Source: a virus
Length of the DNA: 64,000 nt
Strand: one strand, 5' to 3'
IMG/VR virus record: IMGVR_UViG_3300023174_000156
Coordinates: 1-64,000 of that record
The notes under the pieces are model-generated. The model was not told the origin of the DNA. It saw only the letters and a program-made list of their open reading frames with translations, and searched no databases. The position numbers and the translations under genes were made by a program. Shown here in pieces: positions 32,901 through 42,800 of the stretch. Positions within the stretch are counted from its first letter, which is position 1, and every line of letters begins with the position of its first letter.

Positions 32901-33234
32901 TTTCACTAATTTTGTTAAGATTTTCTAAACCTTTTTGGTTCTTGGCTAGAAGGATAATGTGGTTATAGACAAGATCTTGTTGACCTTCTCTTTCAGACTT
33001 ATCTCTTTTATCAGATATGTCTGCACACATGTATCCTTCTAAACCAAGGATAGGCTTTACATTATTTGCTTTTGCAATACGGTGCAGTTCCCTATGCCCA
33101 GATAAAGTACCGTGGTCAGTGATGGCAATTGCTGGCATCCCTAACTCAACTGCACGGTTCACGTATTCTTCTGGAGTAGCAACACCATCAAATAACGAAT
33201 AGTGTGTATGTAAATGTAAGCCTACGTAATTCAT
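29947..33234 (-). CDS. dnaE: DNA polymerase III alpha subunit (DnaE type)
   Basis: An N-terminal PHP domain (HLHTHYSLFDG, AITDHGTLSG, then CHHSD) keeps most of the metal-binding His. The C-family polymerase core has GPGRGSSAGSLVCYLLGI and the catalytic FPDIDTDI around residue 420. LIKIDALGLKTLS supplies the third Asp. The tail contains an OB-like segment (KMASLTLADTSRD). At 1095 aa it is close to cellular DnaE size. It overlaps recA by 11 nt and follows the SSB gene by 1 nt. Confidence 0.93.
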   Translation of the reverse strand: MNYVGLHLHTHYSLFDGVATPEEYVNRAVELGMPAIAITDHGTLSGHRELHRIAKANNVKPILGLEGYMCADISDKRDKSEREGQQDLVYNHIILLAKNQKGLENLNKISEIAWTDGFFKKPRFDFAILQKYKEGIIVTSACPSSVLVKALEEQEFAIAKKHIKWFKDNFGSDYYVEVMPHNTPEINKSLLELADEFNIKAVVTPDCHHSDTSQREIQEFKLLLNTHAKINKESSYEKSKKKKDMMERLDYLYGEDRQITFNKFDIHLLSYKEIKAAMEKQGIDREDIYSNTILLANTIEDYNIQDGLNLLPVQYKNPDQELANLAFAGLEKYRLNSNWLGNDIYEQRLNEELEIIRNKKFAPYFLVVSNMINWAKKEGILVGPGRGSSAGSLVCYLLGITTIDPIQHGLLFFRFINPDRNDFPDIDTDIQDTRRDEVKDYLVRQYRHVASIATFLEFKDKGVVRDVARILDIPLTDVNKVLKLVDTWDEFCRSKTTEWFREKYPEVEIYGEQLRGRIRGTGIHAAGVVTSKDPIFRFAPLETRSSPGSDDRIPVVGVDMEEAEKIGLIKIDALGLKTLSVIQDAVAMIKENHYKEIDLLSLDLSDPKVYEMLSDGYTKGVFQCEATPYTNLLVKMGVKNFNELAASNALVRPGAMNTIGKDYVARKHGKQAVSYLHQILKPYTEDTYGCILYQEQVMQACVHLGQMSMSEADKVRKIIGKKKDAKEFDTYKERFIAGASAYIAPNQARDLWHDFEAHAGYSFNKSHAVAYSTLSYWTAWLKYYYPLEFMFALLKNEKDKDGRTEYLIEAKRMGISIKLPHINDSDLDFKIEGKGIRFGLTSIKYISNNIANKYIAARPFKSYKELEEFTFTKGNGVNSRALAAMRLVGAATFSDNPRNDTEIKENIYEYLNLPEFNITIPSHYYAFIQDVCDFEEKGSFILLGMAKAIKRGKGWSRVEILDKTGSVGIFDEEGTTIETGRTYLVLANDNRIVSAVPVDEIKGSSNALVKFLGYKQLPYTEQEMFVVSFKPRMTKTGKKMASLTLADTSRDLHSVTVFPTAFPKAYMHIEEGKAYKFSFGKTKDGTVIMEDVNVS

Positions 33235-33235
33235 C

Positions 33236-33892
33236 TTACCAATCTACGTTGGTTGCAGATGAAGTTGTTGGACCGTCAAAGCCTAAGTAAAACGCTTCTT
33301 GTTCAGCATAAGGAATTTTCTTTAATGCTAACTCAAGAGGATAAGGCTTGTATGCTGACCAGTCAAATGGCTCTGTGTCTGGTGCACTTGGAATAGTTGT
33401 GTAACTTGTTTCAGTACCCTGACCGTTACGCTTTACTTTCCAAACCACATTTGAGATACTGCCAGTTTCTAAGGCGTACTCACGAATTGTATTAAATGCT
33501 GATTGCTTGCTAACACCCATTGACCAAATAGCCACATAAGGTGGTTCAATGCCATCGTCAACTAGAACATTGCAATAGAAGCGAAGACGTGCTCTCCAGC
33601 CAGCCTTTGGATCTTTGCGGTGCATCTCTTCTGCCCAGTCACGACCTTCTGACTCCATTGTATCTACAGCCTTGCGCTTATAGTCTTTTGGATTTGTATG
33701 TTCTTTGACAACTAAAGCAAGACCACGATCTGCATTATAGTTTGCAGAGTCTTCATCTAGTTCTTCAACAAAACGTATTTTTGCTGATTGACCATCGGCA
33801 AGTTTTAACCATCTTACCTTTGGTGAGTTTTCATCATATTTTGGTTTGTCGAGCAGGGCATTTATATTTTTGAGTCCCTTTACTACGCTCAT
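33236..33892 (-). CDS. Probable single-stranded DNA-binding protein
   Basis: KVRWLKLADGQSAKIRFVEE, GWRARLRFYCNVLVDDGIEPPY and VAIWSMGVSKQS resemble the OB-like SSBs found beside phage polymerases, including the aromatic surface. It is 218 aa. There is no strongly acidic tail, unlike T7 gp2.5. The position between primase and DnaE supports a replisome role; function is inferred from context. Confidence 0.6.
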   Translation of the reverse strand: MSVVKGLKNINALLDKPKYDENSPKVRWLKLADGQSAKIRFVEELDEDSANYNADRGLALVVKEHTNPKDYKRKAVDTMESEGRDWAEEMHRKDPKAGWRARLRFYCNVLVDDGIEPPYVAIWSMGVSKQSAFNTIREYALETGSISNVVWKVKRNGQGTETSYTTIPSAPDTEPFDWSAYKPYPLELALKKIPYAEQEAFYLGFDGPTTSSATNVDW

Positions 33893-33916
33893 ATTTTTCT
33901 CCTTCGATTTGTTATT

Positions 33917-34840
33917 TTAGTTTAACATAGATGATATAGATTTGTCAAATTGAAACTCAAGGCTCCTAATTGCATCATCATCCATATCGCCTATATCTTT
34001 ATATTTTTTATCTATATTTACTACGCTGACTAATGAGCCAAGTTTTTCAATTAACTTATCTCTCATTATTGCGCCAGCCTCATCATTGTCTGCAACAAGT
34101 ACAACATTATTGAAGTACTTTTCTAATAACTTAATCTGCGATGCAGATACGTTAGCGCCCAGAGTTGCAACTGCTGGGAATCCTACTTGATCTAGCCTTA
34201 TAGCATCAAAAGATGATTCAACTACATATACTAAACTGGATGCCTTAATTCTGTGTAAATTAAATAACAATTTACCTTTTGGAAGTCCTGGAGTATTTTT
34301 AAACTCTTTGCCTTCAATAGATCTACCAACAAAGCCAAGAGTCATTCCATCTGGAGAATGAACTGGTATTGTGACCATATCTTGTTTTTCTGAATATCCT
34401 AAAGCAAACTTTTTTACTGATTCTTCTGTTATAAGTCTATTAAAGTAGTATCTCATTGCTCTTGGAGATTCTAGCGCTTGATTGTTTAATCTTTTAATTA
34501 ATACTTCATCATATTGAACAAAGTCTGGTGGAGCATACATTGTTTTATTAATTACATTCTCAATGTTTGTTTCTGTTTGCTTACTTTTTATATATCGTGC
34601 TGCTTCAAAATAAGTTCTGCCAGTTACAAACATAACAAATTCTTCAAGATTTTTTGTGGTTTGACAACCAAAGCAAAAGAACAAACCGCTATCTTTTGCA
34701 ACTTCTGCAGCAGGGGTTCTTGTGTTATTGTGATATGGACAATAAATAATAAAGTCATTTCCAAACTCTGCCTCTACATCAATGCCAGCACCACTTAGAA
34801 CTCTTTGTATTTGTTCTTTGCTATAAATATTATTTACCAT
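33917..34840 (-). CDS. DnaG-type primase
   Basis: A CHC2 zinc finger (C34, H37, C56, C59 with the chosen start) is followed by a Toprim domain: LVYVVESSFDAIRL with its Glu, and VVLVADNDEAG with the Asp-x-Asp. It is 307 aa, shorter than cellular DnaG. The helicase-binding C-terminal domain is not obvious. The start ATG lies at the overlap with the helicase gene; a 12-codon longer frame is less likely. Confidence 0.9.
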   Translation of the reverse strand: MVNNIYSKEQIQRVLSGAGIDVEAEFGNDFIIYCPYHNNTRTPAAEVAKDSGLFFCFGCQTTKNLEEFVMFVTGRTYFEAARYIKSKQTETNIENVINKTMYAPPDFVQYDEVLIKRLNNQALESPRAMRYYFNRLITEESVKKFALGYSEKQDMVTIPVHSPDGMTLGFVGRSIEGKEFKNTPGLPKGKLLFNLHRIKASSLVYVVESSFDAIRLDQVGFPAVATLGANVSASQIKLLEKYFNNVVLVADNDEAGAIMRDKLIEKLGSLVSVVNIDKKYKDIGDMDDDAIRSLEFQFDKSISSMLN

Positions 34841-36053
34841 CTTCGTAATCCTTATATCTATAATAGCCTTTATCAAAATCTACTTGTACTAAAAAGTCAC
34901 CCATAAAACCATTTCTATTTTTTCTAAATACACATTCAATAATATCACTATTGGTAGCACGACCTAATGCCATTACCCAGTCAGCATCATAGGCAATTTG
35001 TCTTGACCATGCTGTTTGACCAAGTGTTGGGGCACTGCTTAAATCTTTTACGTCGTCAGGGGTAGCAGATGAAATAGCAATAATAGGAACCTCTTCACTA
35101 ATAGCCATTAGTTTAAGTTCTCTTGAAAGGTTTTTCATACGTACCGTTTCATTATCAGATTTTTGGTTTGGAGACATAAGTTGTAAGTAGTCAACAATAA
35201 CAAAGTCTGGCTTATATTGATCAATCTTTCCACGAACTACGGATGGATTTACTTCTCCACCATTATCGTTTGAGATAATATGAAACTCTGGTTTACCTGC
35301 TATTTTATTAGCATGCCAATTTTTTAACATATCAAGTTCTACTTCACCATTACTTAATTTACGGTGAGACCAAAGACCTTCACCCATAATTGCAAATACA
35401 CGATTACGAACTTCTGTCTCAGACATTTCGAGTGATATGACTAATGGAGACTTGCCTTGCTTCCATGCTTGTACTGCAAAGTAAAGAGCAAGCCAAGATT
35501 TGCCAATGCCTGGATATGCTAAGAACACACCAAGTTGTCCTGGCATAATTCCAGAAGGTAGGTAATTGTCAAATCCTGGCAAACCTGTTTTAATTCCAAC
35601 TTGACCAGTTAATTTTTGTTGTTGAATCTTTTCAAAATATGCAACGGCAGAGTCAAGATCTGTAGCATCAATGTCACGTATAGCAGAAGTATTTTTCTTT
35701 AACTCAGATGTTTTTGTAATAAGCCCGTTGAGTGCTTCTGTACCGTTGCCAACCTGTACCTCACCTGCTGCAGATCTTAAAATATCCTTAAGGCTATCAT
35801 TTAAATATTCTGTTTGTAACTCTTCAAGATGGTGTTTAGTAGCCCCAACACCTTCTATTGGCTGAAAATCTCTAAATTTTTCTATTACTAAAGACGCTGG
35901 TGGAATAGATCCATTATTATCAAAATATAAACGAATAAAATTCCATACATCATTATGGGTTCTAAGAAGATTTTCTACATTGGCTTGTAACAATACATGC
36001 ATTTGTTTATCTTGTAATACTGCTGAAATAACTTTTGCTTCTGTATTATTCAC
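34830..36053 (-). CDS. DnaB-like replicative helicase
   Basis: AYPGIGKSW (about residues 184-192) is Walker A. FVIVDYLQLMSPNQ (about 289-302) is Walker B followed by the conserved Gln. TKTSELKKNT and the N-terminal 110 residues form a helical domain as in DnaB. It is 407 aa. It overlaps the primase gene, matching coupled replisome expression. Confidence 0.91.
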   Translation of the reverse strand: MNNTEAKVISAVLQDKQMHVLLQANVENLLRTHNDVWNFIRLYFDNNGSIPPASLVIEKFRDFQPIEGVGATKHHLEELQTEYLNDSLKDILRSAAGEVQVGNGTEALNGLITKTSELKKNTSAIRDIDATDLDSAVAYFEKIQQQKLTGQVGIKTGLPGFDNYLPSGIMPGQLGVFLAYPGIGKSWLALYFAVQAWKQGKSPLVISLEMSETEVRNRVFAIMGEGLWSHRKLSNGEVELDMLKNWHANKIAGKPEFHIISNDNGGEVNPSVVRGKIDQYKPDFVIVDYLQLMSPNQKSDNETVRMKNLSRELKLMAISEEVPIIAISSATPDDVKDLSSAPTLGQTAWSRQIAYDADWVMALGRATNSDIIECVFRKNRNGFMGDFLVQVDFDKGYYRYKDYEDGK

Positions 36054-36354
36054 TTAACCACCTTCTTGCTAATTTTCTACGCTCTGTTCGTTCTTTAATA
36101 TCTTGTTCTATATCTAGTTTACCATTAAGAATTTTTTCTGCATTATAAGCAAAATAATTCCAACTTGGCTCTTGTGCAATACTAAAATAATATTCAAGTA
36201 AATCATAGCAACCAGAAATACCATAAGACTCTATAAGGGAGTCAGCAGACCATTGCTCTACGTTTAAATTTAAAGATGGCTTTTGCTCGTATTTTGCTGT
36301 GTGCAATTTACTATACCTACTAAGCAAAGCCATACGGTCTTTGCGGTCAGCCAT
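36046..36354 (-). CDS. Small protein, possible helicase loader
   Basis: The helical 102-aa protein has YSKLHTAKYEQKPSLNLNVE, LLEYYFSIAQEPSWNYFAYN and RRKLARRW. It overlaps the helicase gene by 8 nt. Being small, helical and directly upstream of DnaB-like suggests a loader or helicase partner, but no sequence family is recognised. Confidence 0.5.
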   Translation of the reverse strand: MADRKDRMALLSRYSKLHTAKYEQKPSLNLNVEQWSADSLIESYGISGCYDLLEYYFSIAQEPSWNYFAYNAEKILNGKLDIEQDIKERTERRKLARRWLSE

Positions 36355-36566
36355 TAATTATCGCTGTCAGCCTCTAGTTGTGCCTCTTTGATTTTTTCTG
36401 TTAATTTGTCTTCAACAAATTTATACACTCTATCAAAGGCTTGATCATCATCTTCGTTATTACGTTTTGAATCAACCACCCCAAGATCAATTCTTAATGA
36501 TTGGAAATTACCCAAATTAAGAGTATATCCCAGCGTTACTGATACCTTTGTATTTTCGTTTTCCAT
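36354..36566 (-). CDS. Small unknown protein
   Basis: An ATG with GGTGGGG upstream gives 70 aa; an in-frame longer form lies in the preceding gene. It reads as beta-strands (VSVTLGYTLNLGNFQSLRID) then a helix (FVEDKLTEKIKEAQLEA). It has no Cys. Possibly a host-takeover protein; unknown. Confidence 0.55.
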   Translation of the reverse strand: MENENTKVSVTLGYTLNLGNFQSLRIDLGVVDSKRNNEDDDQAFDRVYKFVEDKLTEKIKEAQLEADSDN

Positions 36567-36585
36567 TACCCCACCTTTTCTTGTT

Positions 36586-37128
36586 TTAAATATTTTCCGA
36601 CCAGATCGGAATATACCTTCCATCATCTGTTCTTGTATATGTAAGTATACCTTTTCCCATTCGCCGTGTCAACTCTTGGTTAGTTGGCGTCATATTATTT
36701 GTTACTAGTCCATCTTTTCTTGGTTGCCCCATATGTATAGATGCCAGTATATCACGAATTGCCTGCACCGTGCTTTCTGAGTAATAAGATCTTATCTGCC
36801 AACCCCTTTCGCCATTTAATCTTGACCCTACTGGTGGAGGAATAATTCCCTTTTTCATTAATGTTGGCATATATTTTCTATGACGATTAATTAACTTAGC
36901 AGTCTCAGCAACAGTATAAGCCTTTTCTCTATTTTTTCTAAAATCAGTACGCAGGCAAGTTTCAATTCTGTCTTTGGTAATATTATATACTGATACCAAT
37001 CCAGTAGATCTAGAACTATGATAGAGTCTTACTAGGTCTCCGTTAAGAAACCATATTTTTTTACTTCCCTTTATTACAGAATCGTTATTGTAAATTTCGC
37101 TCTCAATAATTCCTTTTCCAGTAACCAT
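36586..37128 (-). CDS. Putative DNA-binding protein, excisionase-like HTH
   Basis: AYTVAETAKLINRHRKYMPT and LMKKGIIPPPVG form a MerR/excisionase-type winged HTH in the middle. The N-terminal third has basic and aromatic residues (LVRLYHSSR). The C-terminus (TNNMTPTNQELTRRMGKG) is less structured. It is 180 aa. It overlaps the zinc ribbon gene by 54 nt. May regulate phage transcription or DNA replication. Confidence 0.6.
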   Translation of the reverse strand: MVTGKGIIESEIYNNDSVIKGSKKIWFLNGDLVRLYHSSRSTGLVSVYNITKDRIETCLRTDFRKNREKAYTVAETAKLINRHRKYMPTLMKKGIIPPPVGSRLNGERGWQIRSYYSESTVQAIRDILASIHMGQPRKDGLVTNNMTPTNQELTRRMGKGILTYTRTDDGRYIPIWSENI

Positions 37129-37265
37129 TTACCCTCTCCGCTTTCCATGGGTGGGTGAAAAAATTTTCTAGTTCCACATCGAACGCAATACGTTTCTATA
37201 TGTTGAATGCTTGTATATTGTCTGTCAACAAACAATCGCCCACCACATTTTTTACAAAAAAGCAT
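37074..37265 (-). CDS. 63-aa zinc-ribbon protein
   Basis: FCKKCGGRLF and ETYCVRCGTRKFFHPP give two Cys-x2-Cys pairs in a rubredoxin-like zinc ribbon. The last 20 residues overlap the next gene. It probably binds nucleic acid or protein. No specific function. Confidence 0.6.
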   Translation of the reverse strand: MLFCKKCGGRLFVDRQYTSIQHIETYCVRCGTRKFFHPPMESGEGKWLLEKELLRAKFTITIL

Positions 37266-37274
37266 AATTAACTT

Positions 37275-37718
37275 TTAATTTGGAATACCAACGGCAATTA
37301 GATTTACAGCAAGAGATAGGTTTCCAGATGCTCCAAACCTTACAAACCCATCAACCTTAGACGTAGTTGGTTTTTGTAAAACAACTGTAACGTTTTGACC
37401 AGCCTCTGTGTTTCCAATGTTTAATGCTGTTGCTGTAACTATTGGTGGGAATTTAAAATCATTTTGGAATGAGTAGGTAAATGCTCTTTCGTTACCCGCA
37501 CTTACAATACTGTTTGTAAAAATCTCTACATATCCACCAACAACTCTTGCGTTTGATGTTTTTATAGTTTCTTTAATTGATGGACCATTATCAATGCTTG
37601 TAAAGTTATATGCTGCAGAAGAAACCTCTGTAGATAAATCATTAATAGTTTTAGCCAACTCATAGATATATGTAACATCTAGTGGTTGCCCACGTTCTGG
37701 TAGCGGTATTTTTGCCAT
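37275..37718 (-). CDS. Small virion protein, H-type-lectin-like
   Basis: The last half alternates strands: RAFTYSFQNDFKFPPIVTAT, then QNVTVVLQKPTTSKVDGFVR, which resembles the small beta domain of phage tail and fibre proteins. It is 147 aa with no signal. AGGAGGA and an extended -10 box at 37734-37742 precede it, so it also has its own promoter. Confidence 0.6.
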   Translation of the reverse strand: MAKIPLPERGQPLDVTYIYELAKTINDLSTEVSSAAYNFTSIDNGPSIKETIKTSNARVVGGYVEIFTNSIVSAGNERAFTYSFQNDFKFPPIVTATALNIGNTEAGQNVTVVLQKPTTSKVDGFVRFGASGNLSLAVNLIAVGIPN

Positions 37719-37733
37719 TGTTCCTCCTATTTA

Positions 37734-37742
37734 ATTATACCA
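37734..37742 (-). promoter_or_regulatory. Extended -10 promoter before the small virion gene
   Basis: TGGTATAAT on the minus strand at the end of the upstream tail gene, with a leader of about 10 nt containing AGGAGGA. Confidence 0.5.
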
Positions 37743-38157
37743 AAGAAACTATACTTGATTCAAATATAGTCAATTCAGCATTTCTTACTTTGTTAATACC
37801 TTCAACCTGTATGGCTACTCTAACATTTGTTGTGCCAGTATTAATAAAACTATATGTATGGATTGGAGAAGTTCCATGATATGCATAACTTCCTCCATCA
37901 AACTTTACAAATATATCATATTTTGGTCTAGTGTTTTCATCTCCCCAAATAACTGTAGAGGCATTGCCATTAACAATTAATCTACCACTAACTACCTCTA
38001 TATCTGGAGCAGTTGCTGAAAATATTGGAGACCAATGAGAATATCTGTTTTTATCATCAGAAATAATCCTATATCTCATTGAGTATTCATTATTATCTCC
38101 TACAGGTGGTAGTTGATTTTTAGGAATAATTAATTTTTTAATACCTGCGTCAGCCAT
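37735..38157 (-). CDS. Tail/fibre-associated protein, beta-rich
   Basis: The 140-aa protein includes YRIISDDKNRYSHWSPIFSA, typical of fibronectin-like tail domains, and PKYDIFVKFDGGSYAYH. No signal or membrane helix. Placement after the tail tip genes supports a virion role. Not specifically recognised. Confidence 0.6.
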   Translation of the reverse strand: MADAGIKKLIIPKNQLPPVGDNNEYSMRYRIISDDKNRYSHWSPIFSATAPDIEVVSGRLIVNGNASTVIWGDENTRPKYDIFVKFDGGSYAYHGTSPIHTYSFINTGTTNVRVAIQVEGINKVRNAELTIFESSIVSLV

Positions 38158-39311
38158 TAAGAAACACCGACTGTAAATCTAAACTCTATATAATTACTAG
38201 TATTAGGAGATTTTATAATTGTTTCTGCATTATCGTTTTTAACAATTGAATATCCAGTTAGACCATAAAGTGGATTAAGAGTTTGAGTATTTTCTAATCT
38301 CAATGCATCTAAAGCAATGTAGTAGTCTGCTGATGGATTGCCACCATCTATAACAGAAGCATAAATCTTAACAACCGTTACAGCATCCCAAGTAAAGTTT
38401 GCAGTTGTATAAAGTTCTTGTAATTCTTTAGATACAACAAAATATCTATTAGTTTCAAAATCTTGACCTGATTCTGTATTACCAGAATTCACATGATTTA
38501 TTTCTGCTTCAAACCTTGCAAACTCTCCAGAGCCAGCATCTGTTGATGAAAAATCTACTAAAACTCTAATCGTGTCTGGAATTGCAGAAGAACTTCCATT
38601 TTTACTTACTAAGGAAAACGCTAATCTTAATTCATCTTTAGGGGAGTTTCTGCTAAAATCAACTTGTGGTCCAGTTAAATGTATATGATTTGATCCTGAC
38701 TCAATTACAAAATGATCTGCTGATGGACCACTTTCTTCACTAATTGTTAGATCAGCATCATCTCCTTGAATTAAAATAATGTTATTTAAAAATCTACATC
38801 TTTCATATCTGCTTGCACGAGATGTTTTAAAGAATATTGCATTATCAGCATTTGTTTGAAAAACTGTATCTGCAACTGCAATAATATTATCATCTTCTGG
38901 ATCATCTAATGGTGCTGTAAAAGTATCAATTGCTGTTGCTGCAGAAACGGTATGGTGTTGCCAATTTTCTCCAGCAGTAAAAGCAAATACAGTCTTACTG
39001 TCATACGCTCCAGCAGATGGGTTAGAGCCAGCAGAATACAAACCAACTTCTGATATTTCATATCTTTCTTCTGTTGGTAGTTCTGCAGTTAAAACAATTT
39101 TATCAATACCGTTTTCTTTTACAAACCCTCTTGAAGAAATGGGAACACGAAACATTTCAAAATCAAGATTTTGTTTAGTAGAAAAATCACCTTGGACATC
39201 TGCGGTATCTAAAGGCGTTGGACCACACCCTATAGCAATATATGAGGCATAGGCTGGAGCCTGACCAAGCAGGTATTTACCAATAATGGATTTTCCAGCA
39301 TTAGTTATCAT
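38157..39311 (-). CDS. Tail fibre-like structural protein
   Basis: The N-terminal region has AYASYIAIGCGPTPLDTADV, RYEISEVGLYSAG and ITNAGKSIIGKYLLGQ, as in phage tail fibre N-terminal domains that contact the baseplate. The central and C-terminal parts are beta-rich with LHLTGPQ-like repeats. It is 384 aa. It overlaps the upstream virion gene by 4 nt. Confidence 0.68.
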   Translation of the reverse strand: MITNAGKSIIGKYLLGQAPAYASYIAIGCGPTPLDTADVQGDFSTKQNLDFEMFRVPISSRGFVKENGIDKIVLTAELPTEERYEISEVGLYSAGSNPSAGAYDSKTVFAFTAGENWQHHTVSAATAIDTFTAPLDDPEDDNIIAVADTVFQTNADNAIFFKTSRASRYERCRFLNNIILIQGDDADLTISEESGPSADHFVIESGSNHIHLTGPQVDFSRNSPKDELRLAFSLVSKNGSSSAIPDTIRVLVDFSSTDAGSGEFARFEAEINHVNSGNTESGQDFETNRYFVVSKELQELYTTANFTWDAVTVVKIYASVIDGGNPSADYYIALDALRLENTQTLNPLYGLTGYSIVKNDNAETIIKSPNTSNYIEFRFTVGVS

Positions 39312-39817
39312 GATTCATTCCCGTCAAATTGTATACTATATATTGTACCACCCGTGCTTAATTGGACCTCAAGTTGCTCGTCATTATTTAAACCAATAGC
39401 CTCTATCACTAAGTTTCCAGAGTCATCAACATAAACGTTTGTACCATCTAAACCATTTCCAATATTTGGAGTTTTTTGATTAAAACTAATAGAAAATCCA
39501 GAAAAATATTTATCTGAGGTTTTTTGTAATCCTAAAATATTGTTTGGGTTGTATGACTGTTGTATTGATCTAATATTTTTTATTGGCTGATAGGATATAT
39601 TTTGACCATTAATAGTATCATTTCTTGCTATATTTATTAATTCTTGCCCACCAATATTTTCAAATATTAAATCAGCCATTTGCTCTGTTGGCACTGAGTC
39701 ATCATCAAATAAAACAATATCTGGTGTAGCAGTTTTAATTAAATTTGCATTAGAAGATGCAAGCATTTGATTTATGCTTAATGGTGTATTTGGCGTAGGT
39801 GATAGACTATTTGACAT
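39308..39817 (-). CDS. Virion structural protein
   Basis: The chosen ATG follows the large tail gene by 1 nt; a longer frame reaches into that gene. It is 169 aa. It has a helical start (NQMLASSNANLIKTA) and a beta-rich C-terminus (GTNVYVDDSGNLVIEAIG). Probably a tail-tip or fibre component; not recognised. Confidence 0.55.
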   Translation of the reverse strand: MSNSLSPTPNTPLSINQMLASSNANLIKTATPDIVLFDDDSVPTEQMADLIFENIGGQELINIARNDTINGQNISYQPIKNIRSIQQSYNPNNILGLQKTSDKYFSGFSISFNQKTPNIGNGLDGTNVYVDDSGNLVIEAIGLNNDEQLEVQLSTGGTIYSIQFDGNES

Positions 39818-39818
39818 T

Positions 39819-42800
39819 TTATACCTCACTCAAATAAACGGTCATATCTGGACCATTAGCAGTTCTTGAATATTCTATATTATATACTACAAACCTATCA
39901 TTTTCAGTAGATATTAAATCTATGTTATCAGAATTTTTATAATTAATATTTACAATATCCCCCAATTGAAGAGTTGGAATAGCAAATAGTTTTAAACCTA
40001 CAGATTTTTTAGGTGTCATAACTTTATTAATAATCCAACCCATCAATGCTTCAGCATCATCTTGGGTTTGTATGTATGGAGTATCTATTGAAAATTCATT
40101 TTTTCCATAAATTAATCTACTTAATTTAATTTGATCGTATTTATCTTTTTCAACTAACGGAGAATAGGTTAATGAATTACCTTGGAATGGTGGATCTGAA
40201 AGATTGCCACGTTTTTTAAAATATTCATCAACAGACAATTCATGAGTAGTATCTTGTGTAAATGCAATTCCTTGAATTCTTAAATAATTTCCAGTTGTTT
40301 CATCTAGGTTAATTGCAGAATCTGTTGAGTTAAAAATTAAAAATTCTGCTCCATAAGAGTCTGCATAGAATCCAGACGTAGTATAACTTTTAATTCTATT
40401 AAATGTTGGTGATAATTGAGCATAGAGTGCTGGATATGCACGGTCATATTTAATATTAAAATATGCACACTCTCTCATAATTGATCCAAACTCTTCAAAA
40501 TACATATTATATTTTGGTGGTTGTTGTGCGCTAATGCCAGATAAATAAGTTGATTGAACAATTCCGCTCATTGCATATTTTCTAAATGATTCATTAATAC
40601 TAACTTCTTTATCTCCAAATGCAGAAGATAAGGTTTCTCCTGGTAGAACATTAGAATTTTGAGAATAGTTTTCTGATAAAGCATAGATATTTTCAAACAT
40701 ACATCTTGAAGATCCACGGGTAAATAAAGCCATATTATTATAAATTGGGAGTGGGTCTGTATCATCTACAACCTGAACTATCTGATTATTAATATATAGA
40801 AAAAATCTTCTAGTGCTTCCTATATCTTGGTATTCTACTGATAAATCGTATACTGTTGAATTTTCTTCTCCAGATACTCTGTATTGACCTGCAAATTTTC
40901 CATCGTCTACTAGAATTTTACTAAGACCGCCCCATAGTTTTACTGGAATTGCGTTAGTAGAAGAACTTTCTTTTTTAATTTTATAAAATATTATATTATT
41001 AATTGATATATCAGATTGATTATTTTTATCTAAATTTAAATATGACTCTACATTGTTTTCTGTTAAAGCAACAATTTCAAAATAGTAGCCATTGTTTGTT
41101 TCTGGATTTAACATAACTGCTAAACCTCCAGACCCACCACCAATGCTTATACTTTGGTTTGGCTGAACTCCGCTAATTTGATAATATGGCATGCTTCCAA
41201 TTGGTGTTTGACTTCTAGTTTCACTATTTTCAACTTTACCAACTATCCTTATTCTTGTTCCAAAGTGTTTATATGCACTATTTAAATTTTTGTATACATA
41301 GGAAACAAAATCAATTGGTGTTTCTGTGCTTTTAAAGGATGGTCCATTCATAACTAAAGCAGAAGATTGAATTGTTCCAGACTGAGTTGACTTTAAACTA
41401 TTTACTTCTGTTTCTGTAAAATAACTTGTAGCCATATAATTTTTAATAATACTATTTCTAGATGTTTGTCTTGCCAAAACATTATTTACTCCTGCTGCGC
41501 CAGTTGTAGTTGAGGGTAGTGTAGGGTTGATTTCTGTTGTAAACAAGTATCCTGACTCCATGTTACATCCACGAACATTATCATTATTAGACCAATAAGA
41601 ATTTATTCCAGCAAAATGTGGCGCAACTTGTGTACCAAATTGACCACGACCATGCTCATAAACTGCCCCTGGCTGTAATCTTGCTATAGAACCAATTGAT
41701 TCGTAGTATGGTGTTGAAAAAATACGAATTAATCCAGTTGGATATATTTTTCCATTAAATGGAAGTGATGCAAAATATTTTTGATATTCTTGATTATTTG
41801 AAATCCAAACATTTCCAGTTCCTGTAATATTAAACTGTGCTGCATCATATCTAATTATTTCACCATTAGAATATAAATACCCTTGATATCTTGTTAGCCA
41901 ATATACGTTTTCTCCAATATCAATAATGTTATTTGTTACTACTCCACCAACTACTTTTGGCAGTTCGCTAGATAGATCAGAGTTTAATGGCATTGCCCCT
42001 AAAACATAATTACTTTGTTTTGATGCTAATTCGTTTACTGTTTTTGTTGAAGTGGTTCCAGAAGCCTCCCACAGCAATACTGGTTTGTATATCCAAGTTT
42101 TATCTTTATCAATCATTGATGATTGTTTAATTGATCCATAGGATCTTTGAATATACCTAGTCGTATAACTTATCTTTCCATCATTAAATATTTTTTTATC
42201 TTCACTGCTTGCAGAAATAATGTTTGGTATGTTTGATGTTGTTTGATTTTCAATAATTCCAGATACAGATTGATTATTGTTTCCAAGTAACTCTATATCA
42301 ATGCTACGCATTTCTTCTGTTGGCATTAAATAGTCTTTACTCATTACTATAAAATTATTATACTCATCAAAAAACATTGCTGTTTGTGTTGATATTGCAA
42401 GTTGATTTAATACTTCTGCAACATTTTGATCAGGGGCAATAAAAAAGTAAGGTATAACTGGATCATTCTCATTATCAACTCTTTTAAAAGAATAATTAGT
42501 AAATCCAATATAATCTAATAATAGTGATATAGCATAACTTAATGAAACCTCTGTAACCAACATTCTTGGAGCAGGCATTGATTCTAAAAAGAAATAAAAA
42601 TCTCTTAGTTCTAAAGATAGTGTTCCACCAGTTACATCAGACTGTGGCATTCCTTCTGAGTATAATGTTTTTATTGGTACAGAATAATCTGATCCATCTA
42701 CATTTAAAATTTGTTCATAAAAATTAAATTTAATATTTTTTCTTAAATAATCTTTAATAATACTATTTATATTATTAGGATTAAAGGCTTGTTCTGCATC

